A DNA stretch of 32,994 bases from an uncultured Lachnospiraceae bacterium (GCA_947626795.1 CANQTH010000028.1:1-32994), one strand, 5' to 3'; positions 7,164-15,926 are shown, numbered from the stretch's first letter. Program-made: numbers and translations. The notes: a model not told the origin generated them from the letters alone.

Positions 7164-8552
7164 ATGAAACAAGAAGGGAATATCCCGTACAAGATCTATC
7201 TGGAAGAGAGCGAGATGCCGACGTCCTGGTACAATATGCGGGCGGACATGAAGACGAAGCCCGCGCCGCTTTTGAACCCAGGGACGCTAAAGCCCATGAC
7301 GTTTGAGGAGCTGACGGGCGTGTTCTGCGACGACCTGGTCGCGCAGGAATTGGACGACGACACGGCATATGTGGAGATCCCGGAGGAGATCCGCAGCTTT
7401 TATAAGATGTACCGCCCGTCGCCGCTGGTGCGCGCGTATTGCCTGGAGGAGAAATTGCAGACTCCGGCGAAGATCTACTATAAGTTTGAGGGAAATAACA
7501 CGAGCGGCAGCCACAAGCTGAATTCCGCGATCGCGCAGGCGTATTACGCGAAGAAGCAGGGCTTGAAAGGCGTCACCACGGAGACGGGCGCGGGCCAGTG
7601 GGGAACGGCCCTTTCCATGGCGTGCGCGTACTTGGGGCTTGACTGCAAGGTATATATGGTAAAGGTTTCTTATGAGCAGAAGCCGTTCCGCCGCGAGGTG
7701 ATGCGGACGTACGGGGCTTCCGTCACGCCGTCGCCTTCCGACAGCACGGAAGTGGGGCGCAAGATCTTAGCGGAGCATCCGGGGACGACCGGGAGCCTTG
7801 GCTGCGCGATATCCGAGGCGGTGGAAGTGGCGACGACGAATGAGGGCTACCGCTATGTGCTTGGCAGCGTGCTGAACCAGGTGCTGCTGCATCAGTCCGT
7901 GATCGGCATAGAGACGAAGACCGCCATGGACAAATACGGGATCGTGCCGGACATCATCATCGGATGCGCCGGGGGCGGCTCGAACTTAGGCGGTCTGATC
8001 GCGCCGTTCATGGGCGAGAAGCTCCGCGGGGAAAGGGACTACCGCATCATTGCCGTTGAGCCTGCGTCCTGCCCGAGCTTTACGAGAGGCAAGTTCGCCT
8101 ATGACTTCTGCGACACCGGCATGATCTGCCCGCTGGCGAAGATGTACACGTTAGGCAGCGGCTTCATCCCGTCCCCGAACCATGCGGGCGGGCTGCGTTT
8201 CCACGGCATGAGTTCCATCCTGTCCCAGCTTTACCACGACGGGTATATGGAGGCGACGTCCGTAGAGCAGACGTCCGTGTTCGAGGCGGCCGAGCTGTTC
8301 GCGAGGACGGAGGGCATCCTGCCCGCGCCGGAAAGCGCGCACGCGATCCGCACGACGATCGACGAGGCGCTGAAGTGCAGGGAATCCGGCGAGGAAAAGA
8401 CGATCCTCTTTGGCCTTACGGGAACCGGGTATTTTGACATGGTAGCGTACGAGAAGTTCCACAATGGGGAAATGAACGATTACATCCCGACCGACGCGGA
8501 CCTGCAGGCGGGATTTGACGGGATTCCGAAATTCCCGGGGAATGAGTTTTAA
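7164..8552 (+). CDS. TrpB-like PLP-dependent enzyme (TrpB2 type tryptophan synthase beta chain)
   Basis: A 462-aa fold-type II PLP enzyme of the TrpB2 class, which is longer than TrpB1 and carries an N-terminal extension. The likely reaction is indole plus serine to tryptophan, acting without a TrpA partner (family knowledge). PLP-lysine is Lys118 in NNTSGSHKLNSA. Other signatures are ETGAGQWGTALS, the phosphate-binding loop GCAGGGSNLGG, and SVEQTSVFEA. The ATG has AAGGAGG 7 nt upstream. No trpA or other trp gene is adjacent, as is typical for TrpB2; an alternative role such as salvage of indole or a side activity is possible. A promoter is not obvious. The call is firm at family level, less so for the physiological role. 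Confidence 0.92.
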   Translation: MKQEGNIPYKIYLEESEMPTSWYNMRADMKTKPAPLLNPGTLKPMTFEELTGVFCDDLVAQELDDDTAYVEIPEEIRSFYKMYRPSPLVRAYCLEEKLQTPAKIYYKFEGNNTSGSHKLNSAIAQAYYAKKQGLKGVTTETGAGQWGTALSMACAYLGLDCKVYMVKVSYEQKPFRREVMRTYGASVTPSPSDSTEVGRKILAEHPGTTGSLGCAISEAVEVATTNEGYRYVLGSVLNQVLLHQSVIGIETKTAMDKYGIVPDIIIGCAGGGSNLGGLIAPFMGEKLRGERDYRIIAVEPASCPSFTRGKFAYDFCDTGMICPLAKMYTLGSGFIPSPNHAGGLRFHGMSSILSQLYHDGYMEATSVEQTSVFEAAELFARTEGILPAPESAHAIRTTIDEALKCRESGEEKTILFGLTGTGYFDMVAYEKFHNGEMNDYIPTDADLQAGFDGIPKFPGNEF

Positions 8553-8758
8553 GAAAGGCCGGAAAGGCTGCGTTCTTTTGGCTGTTTAAGGGAGGAAGAG
8601 GGGCTGCTGCAAATGAGAGGACGGGCGGTATGCAGGACAATGGGAAGGATCCTGCCTGGATATTGCCTGCGGCATTTGCGGCGGCCCTGCTGGATTTAGC
8701 AAAAGGGCGTTCCCGGAAAATCTGCGGGAGCGTTTGCGCGAAGGAAAGGATGGCGGGC

Positions 8759-9391
8759 ATGAGAAGCGGAATTTTATTTGATCTGGATGGGACGCTGTGG
8801 GATTCCTCGCGGGAGGTCGCGGCTTCCTGGGACGCGGCGGTAAGGAAGCGCGGCTTGAAGATGCGCGTGACCGTGGAAATGATCCAGGGCGTCATGGGGA
8901 AGAGCATGGACGAGATCGCCGACATCGTGTTTGGGGAATACGGCAGGGCAAAGCGGCGGGAGCTGCTGGAGTTTTGCTGCGAGGAAGAAAACGCGTACAT
9001 CCGCAGCCATGGAGGCAGGCTTTTTGAAGGGCTGGAAGAGACGCTTTCCCGGCTGAAGGAGGAAAAGCTCCACTTATCGGTCGTGAGCAACTGTCAGGTG
9101 GGGTATATCGAGGCGTTTCTGGAATATCATAAGCTGGGGGCATATTTCGACGACTTTGAGAGCTACGGGCGGACGGGGCGGGACAAGGGAGAGAACATCC
9201 GCCTTGTCGTGGAGCGGAACCGTTTAGAAAAGGCCGTGTACGTGGGCGACACCCAGGGGGACCGCGACGCGGCCGCAAGGGCGGGGATTCCGTTTATCCA
9301 CGCGAAGATGGGATACGGGACGGTGAGCGGGGACGTGCCGCAGATCTGCAGCCTGTCGGAATTGCCGGAGGTCTGCAGGGTATTTCTGTAA
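8759..9391 (+). CDS. HAD-superfamily hydrolase (phosphoglycolate-phosphatase-like)
   Basis: A 210-aa HAD phosphatase of the Gph-like type with an alpha-helical cap. Motif I is FDLDGT with nucleophile Asp8 and Asp10. Motif II is the SVVSN segment. Motif III/IV are the lysine in GRDKGEN and GDTQGDRDAA. The substrate cannot be read from sequence. I chose the ATG at 8759 (MRSGILFDLDGTLW), which has AAGGAAAGG with 9-nt spacing. The longer frame from 8630 adds 43 residues without family support. The TAA stop (9389-9391) is part of the GTAA that begins a decayed copy of the dispersed element. Confidence 0.88.
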   Translation: MRSGILFDLDGTLWDSSREVAASWDAAVRKRGLKMRVTVEMIQGVMGKSMDEIADIVFGEYGRAKRRELLEFCCEEENAYIRSHGGRLFEGLEETLSRLKEEKLHLSVVSNCQVGYIEAFLEYHKLGAYFDDFESYGRTGRDKGENIRLVVERNRLEKAVYVGDTQGDRDAAARAGIPFIHAKMGYGTVSGDVPQICSLSELPEVCRVFL

Positions 9392-9431
9392 AACGTTCAG
9401 CCCAGGGTATTGCGCCTGCCGCAAAGCCCGC
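9388..9431 (+). repeat. Dispersed GTAAC element, copy I (decayed left end)
   Basis: GTAAAACGTTCAGCCCAGG followed by a mutated stem 1 (GTATTGCGCCTGCCGCAAAGCCC). It starts within the stop codon of the HAD gene. Nothing beyond stem 1 is recognisable. Confidence 0.65.
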
Positions 9432-9507
9432 GAGGCTGGACATTACAAATTTTATGGACGCCTCCGGATCCGGCAGGGATGGGGGCGCAAAAGAAAGGAA
9501 GAGGGAT

Positions 9508-9999
9508 ATGGAAAAAATTGCAAGCTTTACGGTCGATCACATCAAATTGGAGCCAGGGATCTATGTGTCGCGGAAAGATCACGTAGGGAAGGAGACGATC
9601 ACGACGTTTGACCTGCGGATGACGTCCCCGAACGACGAGCCGGTCATGAACACGGCGGAGGTCCATACGATCGAGCATCTGGCGGCGACGTACCTGCGGA
9701 ATGAGCCGGAGTACAAGGACAGGGTGATCTATTTCGGGCCGATGGGATGCCGCACGGGGTTCTACCTGCTGCTGGCGGGGGACTACGAGTCTAAGGACAT
9801 CGTGGAGCTGATCACGGACCTGTATGAGTTCATCCGGGATTTCGAGGGGGAGGTGCCGGGCCAGAGCCCGAAGGACTGCGGCAATTACCTGGACATGAAC
9901 CTGGGGATGGCGAAATACCTGGCGGGCCGCTACTTAGACCGGACGATCTACGGGATCGACGAGAGGCATTTGGAATATCCGGGGGCCGACGCCCAGTAA
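9508..9999 (+). CDS. luxS: S-ribosylhomocysteine lyase
   Basis: Cleaves S-ribosylhomocysteine to homocysteine and DPD, the precursor of autoinducer-2, in the cytoplasm. The 163-aa length is normal. Metal ligands are His53 and His57 of HTIEH plus Cys124 (KDCGNY); the catalytic Cys81 sits in GPMGCRTGFY. The start is the ATG at 9508 (MEKIASFTVDH), preceded by AAGGAAGAGGG; the 18-residue in-frame extension upstream has no family match. It is followed, after a full copy of the dispersed element, by mtnN, the enzyme of the preceding step. Together they form the two-step detoxification of SAH. Confidence 0.97.
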   Translation: MEKIASFTVDHIKLEPGIYVSRKDHVGKETITTFDLRMTSPNDEPVMNTAEVHTIEHLAATYLRNEPEYKDRVIYFGPMGCRTGFYLLLAGDYESKDIVELITDLYEFIRDFEGEVPGQSPKDCGNYLDMNLGMAKYLAGRYLDRTIYGIDERHLEYPGADAQ

Positions 10000-10031
10000 G
10001 CAAGCCGCCGGGAAGAAGAAAGAAAAAGAGG

Positions 10032-10172
10032 GAACAGTTCAGCCCAGGACTTTGCGCTTGCTGCAAAGTCTGTAAGAATGTGTAAATTTTGCCGGGTGGG
10101 AATCCGGCTCTTTGCCGAAGGCAAACTTGAAATGAGCCGGATTCCGTAACTGTGAAGCCGAAGGCTGAACTG
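10032..10172 (+). repeat. Dispersed GTAAC element, copy C (full length)
   Basis: Runs from GGAACAGTTCAGCCCAGG to GGCTGAACTGAT. Stem 1 is GGACTTTGCG-CTTG-CTGCAAAGTC with slight mismatch. Stem 2, AATCCGGCTC / GAGCCGGATT, and the inner TTTGCC-GAA-GGCAAA hairpin are intact. It lies between luxS and mtnN, so a luxS-mtnN transcript would carry the folded element internally. Confidence 0.9.
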
Positions 10173-10195
10173 ATATAAAAAGAGGGAGAGAAGAG

Positions 10196-10894
10196 ATGAA
10201 AAAAGTAGGGATCATTGGCGCGATGGATCTGGAAGTAGAGGCGCTGAAAGGGAAGATGACGGTCCTGCGCAAGGAAAAGCGGGCGTCGATGGAATTTTTG
10301 GAAGGGATGCTCAACGGGACGGACGCCGTAGTCGTAAAGAGCGGGATCGGCAAAGTGAACGCCGCGATCTGCACGCAGATCTTATGCGACTTGTTTGAAG
10401 TGACGCACATCATCAATACGGGCGTGGCGGGTTCCTTAAAAAATGAGATCAACATCGGGGACATCGTAGTCTCGACGGACGTGATCCATCACGACGTGGA
10501 CGTCCGCGTGTTCGGCTATCCGTTAGGCGAGGTGCCGCAGGTCGGACGCCTGGCATTCCCGGCGGACGAGGGGCTTGCGCAGCTCGCGGTGTCCTGCTGC
10601 AAGGAGGTAAGCCCGGACATTGCGGCCTTCCGGGGCAGGGTGGTAAGCGGCGACCAGTTCATCAGCGACCGGAAGGTGAAGGAAACGATCATTGAGAACT
10701 TCCAGGGCTTCTGCGTGGAGATGGAAGGGGCGTCGATCGCGCACGCCGCGTACTTGAACCAGGTGCCGTTCGTCATCATACGGGCGATCTCGGACAAGGC
10801 GGACGACAGCGCGGAAATGGACTACCCGGCGTTCGAGAAGGCGGCGGCGGCGCGCTCGGCCGCGCTGGTGGAGCATATGCTCCTAAAGATTTAA
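10196..10894 (+). CDS. mtnN: 5'-methylthioadenosine/S-adenosylhomocysteine nucleosidase
   Basis: Hydrolyses SAH and MTA to adenine plus S-ribosylhomocysteine or methylthioribose; its product feeds LuxS encoded just upstream. The 232-aa size is typical. Signatures are GIIGAMDLEVE (Glu13), the SGIGKVNAA segment, NTGVAGSL, VSGDQFI, VEMEGASIAH (Glu177) and the catalytic SDKAD (Asp200). The ATG at 10196 follows AGAGGGAGAGAAG. It is separated from luxS by a copy of the dispersed element. Confidence 0.96.
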   Translation: MKKVGIIGAMDLEVEALKGKMTVLRKEKRASMEFLEGMLNGTDAVVVKSGIGKVNAAICTQILCDLFEVTHIINTGVAGSLKNEINIGDIVVSTDVIHHDVDVRVFGYPLGEVPQVGRLAFPADEGLAQLAVSCCKEVSPDIAAFRGRVVSGDQFISDRKVKETIIENFQGFCVEMEGASIAHAAYLNQVPFVIIRAISDKADDSAEMDYPAFEKAAAARSAALVEHMLLKI

Positions 10895-10901
10895 AAAGCG
10901 A

Positions 10902-10930
10902 TTGTTTTTCCGGTCGGCCTGTGCTATAAT
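10902..10930 (+). promoter_or_regulatory. Extended -10 promoter for PAP2-pdxS-pdxT
   Basis: TGCTATAAT at 10922-10930 is an extended -10 with a full TATAAT. A weak -35, TTGTTT, lies at 10902-10907 with a 17-bp spacer. It sits just after mtnN and 54 bp before the PAP2 start. Confidence 0.7.
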
Positions 10931-10983
10931 CCAGTCGGAACGGATTTCGGAGATGATGGAATGGACGGAAAAGGGGGTTCGGT

Positions 10984-11703
10984 TTGAAAGGGAAAGCGGA
11001 AAAGCTAAGGGAGGTCTGCCATCAGTATCGGCACGCGTGGGTACTTTCGTACCTGATCTTTTACCTGATCTGGTGGGCCTGCCTGGAACAGAAGGTCACG
11101 AGGCGGTTCCATATCGTGCATATGGCGGTGGACGACAAGATCCCGTTTTTGGAGGTTTTCGTGATACCGTACATCTTATGGTTTTTGTATATGGCCGTCG
11201 TGGTGGCGTATTTCTTTTTTCGGGATGTGCAGGATTATTACAAGCTGTGCGCGTTCCTGTTCACGGGCATGACGGTCTTTCTGATCGTGTCCACCGTGTA
11301 CCCGAACGGACATTGCCTGCGCCCGCGGGTATTTGAGCGCGACAATATCTTTGTCGATCTGGTGAAGGTCCTCTACGGGACGGACACGCCGACGAACCTG
11401 TTCCCGAGCATCCATGTGTATAATTCCATCGGCGTCCATATCTCCCTTTTGCGCAGCGAGCGCCTGAAAGGGAAAAAATGGGCGCGCAGGTGTTCTTTTT
11501 TGCTGATGGCCTCGATCATCGCGTCCACGATGTTCTTAAAGCAGCATTCCGCGTTTGACGTGATAACGGGAGGGGCGATGGCTGCCGCCGTGTACCCGCT
11601 GGTATATGGGGGCGGCTGGCAGGCTGTGAGGAAATACGTTTGTGAGAAATATAAGACAGGAGGATGGAAGAATGAGTACAGAAAGCAGATGGGAGTTAAA
11701 TAA
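10984..11703 (+). CDS. PAP2-family membrane phosphatase
   Basis: A 239-aa integral membrane protein of the type 2 phosphatidic acid phosphatase superfamily, presumably acting on a lipid phosphate or pyrophosphate. Hydrophobic segments occur near residues 20-35, 57-77, 86-103, 165-180 and 190-205. The motifs are reduced: CLRPRVF, then [11 protein letters not shown] (PSxH type), then [12 protein letters not shown] (catalytic His and Asp). The start is a TTG at 10984 with GGGGG about 6 nt upstream. The 3' end overlaps pdxS by 32 bp and contains the pdxS ribosome binding site, so the two are translationally linked. The overlap ties it to the PLP-synthase operon, but no functional link is evident. 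Confidence 0.85.
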   Translation: MKGKAEKLREVCHQYRHAWVLSYLIFYLIWWACLEQKVTRRFHIVHMAVDDKIPFLEVFVIPYILWFLYMAVVVAYFFFRDVQDYYKLCAFLFTGMTVFLIVSTVYPNGHCLRPRVFERDNIFVDLVKVLYGTDTPTNLFPSIHVYNSIGVHISLLRSERLKGKKWARRCSFLLMASIIASTMFLKQHSAFDVITGGAMAAAVYPLVYGGGWQAVRKYVCEKYKTGGWKNEYRKQMGVK

Positions 11704-12550
11704 GGAGCTTGCGCAGATGTTAAAGGGCGGCGTCATCATGGACGTCACGACCCCGGAGCAGGCGAAGATCGCGGAAGCGGCGGGCGCGTGCGCGGTCATG
11801 GCGTTAGAGCGGATTCCGGCGGATATCCGCGCGGCGGGCGGCGTGTCCCGGATGAGCGACCCGAAGATGATCAAAGGCATTCAGGAAGCGGTTTCCATCC
11901 CGGTCATGGCAAAGTGCAGGATCGGGCATTTTGCGGAAGCGCAGATCTTAGAGGCGATCGAGATCGACTACATAGACGAGAGCGAGGTGCTCTCCCCGGC
12001 GGACGACGTGTACCATATCGACAAGACGCAGTTTAAGGTGCCGTTCGTATGCGGCGCGAAGGATTTAGGGGAGGCGCTGCGCAGGATCAGCGAGGGCGCG
12101 TCCATGATCCGGACGAAGGGCGAGCCGGGGACGGGCGACGTCGTCCAGGCGGTGCGCCATATGCGCAAGATGAATAGCGAGATCGCGCGGGTCGCGTCCA
12201 TGCGGGAAGACGAGCTGTTCGAGGCGGCGAAGGAATTGCGCGTCCCGTACGACCTGATCCGGTATGTCCATAAGGAGAAAAAACTTCCGGTCGTGAATTT
12301 CGCGGCGGGCGGCGTGGCGACCCCGGCGGACGCGGCGCTGATGATGCAGCTCGGCGCGGAAGGCGTGTTCGTCGGCTCCGGCATCTTCAAGTCCGGCAAT
12401 CCGTCCAAGCGCGCGAACGCCATCGTGAAGGCCGTGGCGAATTATACCGACGCGAAGCTGATCGCGGAGCTTTCCGAGGATCTGGGCGAGGCGATGGTAG
12501 GCATCAACGAGCAGGAGATCGAGCTTCTGATGGCGGAGAGGGGCAAGTAA
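11672..12550 (+). CDS. pdxS: Pyridoxal 5'-phosphate synthase, synthase subunit
   Basis: Makes PLP from ribose-5-phosphate, glyceraldehyde-3-phosphate and ammonia, as a dodecamer with PdxT. The 292-aa TIM barrel has Lys81 (VMAKCRIGH) and Lys149 ([11 protein letters not shown]), the two catalytic lysines, plus the phosphate loops [13 protein letters not shown] and GVFVGSGIF. The ATG at 11672 follows AGGAGG; the in-frame start at 11642 lies inside the PAP2 gene and is not needed. pdxT starts 1 bp after the stop. Confidence 0.98.
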   Translation: MSTESRWELNKELAQMLKGGVIMDVTTPEQAKIAEAAGACAVMALERIPADIRAAGGVSRMSDPKMIKGIQEAVSIPVMAKCRIGHFAEAQILEAIEIDYIDESEVLSPADDVYHIDKTQFKVPFVCGAKDLGEALRRISEGASMIRTKGEPGTGDVVQAVRHMRKMNSEIARVASMREDELFEAAKELRVPYDLIRYVHKEKKLPVVNFAAGGVATPADAALMMQLGAEGVFVGSGIFKSGNPSKRANAIVKAVANYTDAKLIAELSEDLGEAMVGINEQEIELLMAERGK

Positions 12551-12551
12551 G

Positions 12552-13157
12552 ATGAGGATTGCGGTACTGGCGGTGCAGGGGGCGTTTATCGAGCATGAGC
12601 GGATTCTGCGGGAGCTTGGCGCGGAATGCGTGGAACTCCGGCAGGGGAGCGACCTTTCCGGCAGCTTCGACGGCATTGTGCTTCCGGGCGGAGAAAGCAC
12701 GGTGCAGGGGAAGCTGCTGCGGGAGCTGGGGATGTTCGAGGATTTGAAGCGGCGGATCCTGGACGGGACGCCCGTGCTTGGGACGTGCGCGGGGCTGATC
12801 CTGCTCGCGGGCAGCCTGGAGAACAGCCCGGAGCGTTATTTTGCCACGATGCCGATCTTAGTGCGCAGGAACGCGTACGGCAGGCAGCTCGGGAGCTTTT
12901 CCGCCGAGGCGCGGATCCGCGGGGTCCGGAACGAGGAGGAGCCGTTCCCCTTAGAATTTATCCGCGCGCCGTATATCGTGTCGGCGGACGGGGCGGCAAG
13001 CCCGATCGCCGTGATCGGGAAAATGCCGGATGGGAGCGAAGGCGAGAATGTCGTCGGCGTGCGCTATGAGAACCAGCTTGGGTTCGCGTTCCATCCGGAG
13101 CTGACGAAGGACGTAAGGTGTCACGAGATGTTCCTGGCCATGTGCCGGGGAACGTGA
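12552..13157 (+). CDS. pdxT: Pyridoxal 5'-phosphate synthase, glutaminase subunit
   Basis: Class I glutamine amidotransferase that hydrolyses glutamine and channels ammonia to PdxS. The 201 aa match the usual length. The catalytic triad is Cys79 (GTCAGLILLA) with His181 and Glu183 (FAFHPEL); the oxyanion region is LPGGEST. It starts 1 bp after pdxS ends, with GAGAGGGG upstream. The TGA stop (13155-13157) touches the first unit of the minisatellite at 13156, so the last codons border repeat DNA. Confidence 0.97.
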   Translation: MRIAVLAVQGAFIEHERILRELGAECVELRQGSDLSGSFDGIVLPGGESTVQGKLLRELGMFEDLKRRILDGTPVLGTCAGLILLAGSLENSPERYFATMPILVRRNAYGRQLGSFSAEARIRGVRNEEEPFPLEFIRAPYIVSADGAASPIAVIGKMPDGSEGENVVGVRYENQLGFAFHPELTKDVRCHEMFLAMCRGT

Positions 13158-13380
13158 GCCTGCGGCGCGCCATGACAGAGGATGTTTGGGAGCGAGCCTG
13201 CGGCGCGCCATGACAGAGGACATTCGGGAGCGAGCCAGGAGGAGCGAGCCTGCGGCGCGCCATGACAGAGGATGTTTGGGAGCGAGCCTGCGGCGCGCCA
13301 TGACAGAGGACGTTCAGGAGCGAGCCAGGAGGAGCGAGCCTGCGGCGCGCCATGACAGAGGACGTTCGGGAGCGAGCCAG
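13156..13380 (+). repeat. Minisatellite: five GAGCCTGCGGCGCGCC units in a 90-bp higher-order pattern
   Basis: Units starting GAGCCTGCGGCGCGCCATGA occur at 13156, 13194, 13246, 13284 and 13336. They alternate between a 38-bp form and a 52-bp form with an added GAGCCAGGAGGAGC, giving a 90-bp period (13156 to 13246 to 13336). Each holds the palindrome GGCGCGCC. There are a few base changes between copies. Frames on both strands stay open across it, but this is a property of the repeat, not evidence of coding. Confidence 0.9.
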
Positions 13381-13397
13381 GGAAATAACGATCACAG

Positions 13398-13439
13398 TAC
13401 GCTTATGCAGAAGCCCGCGGCGGTTTTGGCATAGGCGTA
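13398..13439 (+). other. Hairpin upstream of the MATE gene
   Basis: TACGCTTATGC (13398-13408) pairs with GCATAGGCGTA (13429-13439), with one G-U pair and a 20-nt GC-rich loop. It lies between the minisatellite and the MATE start. It could be a terminator remnant or leader structure. No riboswitch class is recognised, and no good promoter was found in 13381-13481. Confidence 0.45.
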
Positions 13440-13481
13440 TTCTGGCTAAGGGGATTATGCGCGGCGAAAGGGGGCGGCGAG

Positions 13482-14831
13482 TTGGAGCAGAAGCACGACC
13501 TGACGGAGGGGAACATCGCAAAGACGGTGATCTGGTTTTCCCTGCCGTTCTTGCTTGCGAATTTCATACAGGCCCTGTACGGCGCGGTGGATCTGCTGGT
13601 GATCGGCTGGTGCTGCCCGCCGGAGGCGATCGCGGCCGTCTCTACCGGGACGCAGGTGACGCAGATCGTCACGAGCATGATCTCGGGCCTGACGCTGGGG
13701 GCGACGGTGACGGTCGGGAAATATGCGGGGCAAAAGCAGCCGGAGGAGATCCGGCGCACCATCGGCACGAGCCTCTGCCTGTTCGCTATCGTCGGGCTGC
13801 TGCTCACAGGGCTGCTCCTGCTCTGCTCGGGCGTCCTGCTCACGGTGCTGCAGACGCCGGAGGAATCGTTCGCCCTGGCGAAGGAGTATGTCTGCACCTG
13901 CGGCGCGGGGGTGGTGTTCATCTGCGGTTACAATGCCGTCAGCGCGATCCTGCGCGGCTACGGGGATTCCAGGACCCCGCTTTTGTTCGTCGCGGCCGCG
14001 GGCTGCCTCAATGTCGCGGGGGATCTTTTGCTCGTCCGCGTTCTGGGGTTCGGCGTGAAGGGCGCGGCCCTGGCGACCGTGCTGTCCCAGGGGCTTAGCA
14101 TGGCTTGGGCCTTGTCCTACCTGAACCGGAGGAACTTTATCTTCAAGTTCCGGCTGGCGAATTTGAAGATGCGCCGCGAGAAAGTGCGGGAGCTTTTGTT
14201 CGTCGGGATTCCGATCTCGCTGCAGGAGTGCATGGTGCGCCTGTCCTTTTTGTACCTCACGTCCGTGACGAACGCGCTTGGCGTCTCGGCGGCGGCCGCG
14301 GTCGGGATCGCGAGCAAGTACGACGTGTTCGCCATGCTCCCGGCCAATTCGGCCGCGAGCGCGCTCTCCCCGGTGGTCGCGCAGAATTACGGCGCGGGGA
14401 AATACCGCAGGATGGGGCAGGCCCTGGTGACGGCGATCCTGGCTGCGCTGCCGTTTTCCCTGGCGTTCTTCTGTTGGGCGCAGGTTTCCCCGGAGAGCAT
14501 GATCGGGCTGTTCTCGGAAGACGCGGCCATCATCTCGGCGGGCGTCCCGTTTTTCCGGACCTGCAGTTACGACTACCTCTGCGTGCTGTTCATGTTCTGC
14601 TTGAACGGGTATTTGAACGGGCGCGGGCAGACGATGTTCACCATGGTGAGCTGCTGCTTCGGCGCGCTTGCGCTCCGGATGCCGCTGATCCGCTTAGCGT
14701 GCGGTAAGGCACCCGGCAACCTGGGCGCGATCGGGGCCGTGGCCCCGGCCGTGTCGGCGTTCATCGCCCTTTACACAGGAATCTACATCTGGCGGGAAAC
14801 GAGGCGGGATCGGATTCAGGGCAAGACGTGA
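13482..14831 (+). CDS. MATE-family multidrug/toxin efflux transporter
   Basis: A 449-aa polytopic membrane protein with about 12 hydrophobic segments. It has the MATE signature near the N-terminus (FSLPFLLANFIQALYGAVDLLVIGW) and an internally repeated half containing PISLQECMVRLSFLYLTSV. It probably exports cationic compounds by Na+ or H+ antiport (family knowledge); the substrate is unknown. The start is the TTG at 13482 (MEQKHDLTEGNIAKTVIWF) with GGGGGCGG upstream. The stop codon overlaps the GTG that opens the decayed ATP-binding gene, and base composition drops sharply to AT-richer just there. Confidence 0.92.
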   Translation: MEQKHDLTEGNIAKTVIWFSLPFLLANFIQALYGAVDLLVIGWCCPPEAIAAVSTGTQVTQIVTSMISGLTLGATVTVGKYAGQKQPEEIRRTIGTSLCLFAIVGLLLTGLLLLCSGVLLTVLQTPEESFALAKEYVCTCGAGVVFICGYNAVSAILRGYGDSRTPLLFVAAAGCLNVAGDLLLVRVLGFGVKGAALATVLSQGLSMAWALSYLNRRNFIFKFRLANLKMRREKVRELLFVGIPISLQECMVRLSFLYLTSVTNALGVSAAAAVGIASKYDVFAMLPANSAASALSPVVAQNYGAGKYRRMGQALVTAILAALPFSLAFFCWAQVSPESMIGLFSEDAAIISAGVPFFRTCSYDYLCVLFMFCLNGYLNGRGQTMFTMVSCCFGALALRMPLIRLACGKAPGNLGAIGAVAPAVSAFIALYTGIYIWRETRRDRIQGKT

Positions 14832-15926
14832 GTAATGATATTTTTAATGGCACGTTCCGCCGAAATTATGAGGGTGATTATCATTGTACCAGACTGCAGG
14901 TAAAAGCGATGCTTCGGGATCAAACGGAGCGCACGATGGACATGGAAGTGCTGGACAAGGTGCCTATGGATGATCTGAACTATGATACGATCCATGGTTA
15001 TAGAAACAGCCACCGCTCGCTGAAAGGGGGACATCCGTTTGAACGCCTGAGCGATCACGAATATCTGAGAAGTATTGGTGCGGCTGCACTTTCCGAAGAA
15101 GACGGACAACTGCATCCCACAGCAGCGGGTATGCTGATGTTTGGAGACGAGTATAATATCGTGCGTCATTTCCCGGAGTATTTTTTGGACTATAGGGAGG
15201 AATTAGATCCTACCACTCGCTGGAGCGACAGATTGCAGTCCAGTTCCGGTGAGTGGTCTGGAAATGTGTGCGATTTTTATTTCAGAGTCTATAATAAAAT
15301 TATCAAAGATGTCAAAGTGCCGTTCAAGATGTCCGGCGGAGAACGCATTGACGATACTCCGGTACATAAGGTGCTTCGTGAAGCTTTGGCAAATTGTTTG
15401 ATCCATGCAGATTATCATGGATTGCGCGGTATCGTGATCAGAAAAGAAGCAGACAAGCTGATTTTGGCAAATCCCGGTTATATTAGGACCGGCAAAAAGC
15501 AGATGCGTCTCGGCGGCGAGTCTGATCCGAGAAACAAAGCGCTTATGAAGATGTTTAATCTTATCAATATCGGGGAACGCGCCGGAAGTGGTGTGCCGAA
15601 TATCTTTAATGTCTGGGCAGATGAAGGCTGGGAGGAGCCGATCATTGAGGAGAGGTTTGATCCGGATAGGACGGTACTGACGCTTTCTTTTGTAAAAAAA
15701 GTGGCGGGAAAAAAGCGTCAGAAAAAAAGTTACAGAAAAGACGCAGGCACATTATGATGCAATTCTGGCATTTATGAATACTGACGTGTGGTATAAAGCC
15801 AGTGATTTAGCGGATGTTTTGGGAATTAAGGAGACAAGAACAAAAGAATTGCTCAGAAGTCTTGTTGAGGATGGATTGTTGACGGATAATGGAGTGATTA
15901 AGGGGCGTAAATACAAAAAGGTATAA
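14828..15926 (+). pseudogene. Truncated, frameshifted ATP-binding protein of the AlbA_2/HATPase_c_4 (Schlafen-like) type
   Basis: The open frame 14828-15757 (309 aa) begins in mid-domain (NDIFNGTFRRNYEGDYHCTR) and lacks the N-terminal AlbA_2 nucleic-acid-binding domain expected for the family. A C-terminal ATPase domain is present, with REALANCLIHADYH and the GERAGSGVPNIF glycine box. At 15722-15728 a run of seven A shifts the frame: the native reading continues as KKVTEKTQAHYDAILAFMNT, then a winged-helix-like ASDLADVLGIKETRTKELLRS segment, ending at a TAA at 15924-15926. One surplus A explains the shift. The apparent GTG start has no ribosome binding site. Codon use is AT-richer than its neighbours, which suggests acquired DNA in decay. 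Related proteins are regulators or defence-associated; the function here is probably lost. Confidence 0.75.

Noticed and set aside
8630-8758. 43-residue N-terminal extension of the HAD hydrolase
   Set aside because: The family starts at the FDLDGT strand, and the ATG at 8759 has the better ribosome binding site.
10154-10179. Promoter TGATATAAA ahead of mtnN
   Set aside because: It would start transcription at the ribosome binding site, and the -35 region is poor; the match comes from the edge of element copy C.
10902-11336. 144-aa frame overlapping the PAP2 gene
   Set aside because: It overlaps the promoter and PAP2 in another frame, with a low-complexity product; PAP2 has the motifs and membrane segments.
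13156-13380. CRISPR-like array
   Set aside because: Repeats are adjacent with no unique spacers of constant length, and unit size alternates; it is a minisatellite. No cas genes are seen.
13186-13434. Open frames across the minisatellite (both strands) as repeat proteins
   Set aside because: No supported start with a ribosome binding site and no end outside the array; openness follows from the repeat composition.
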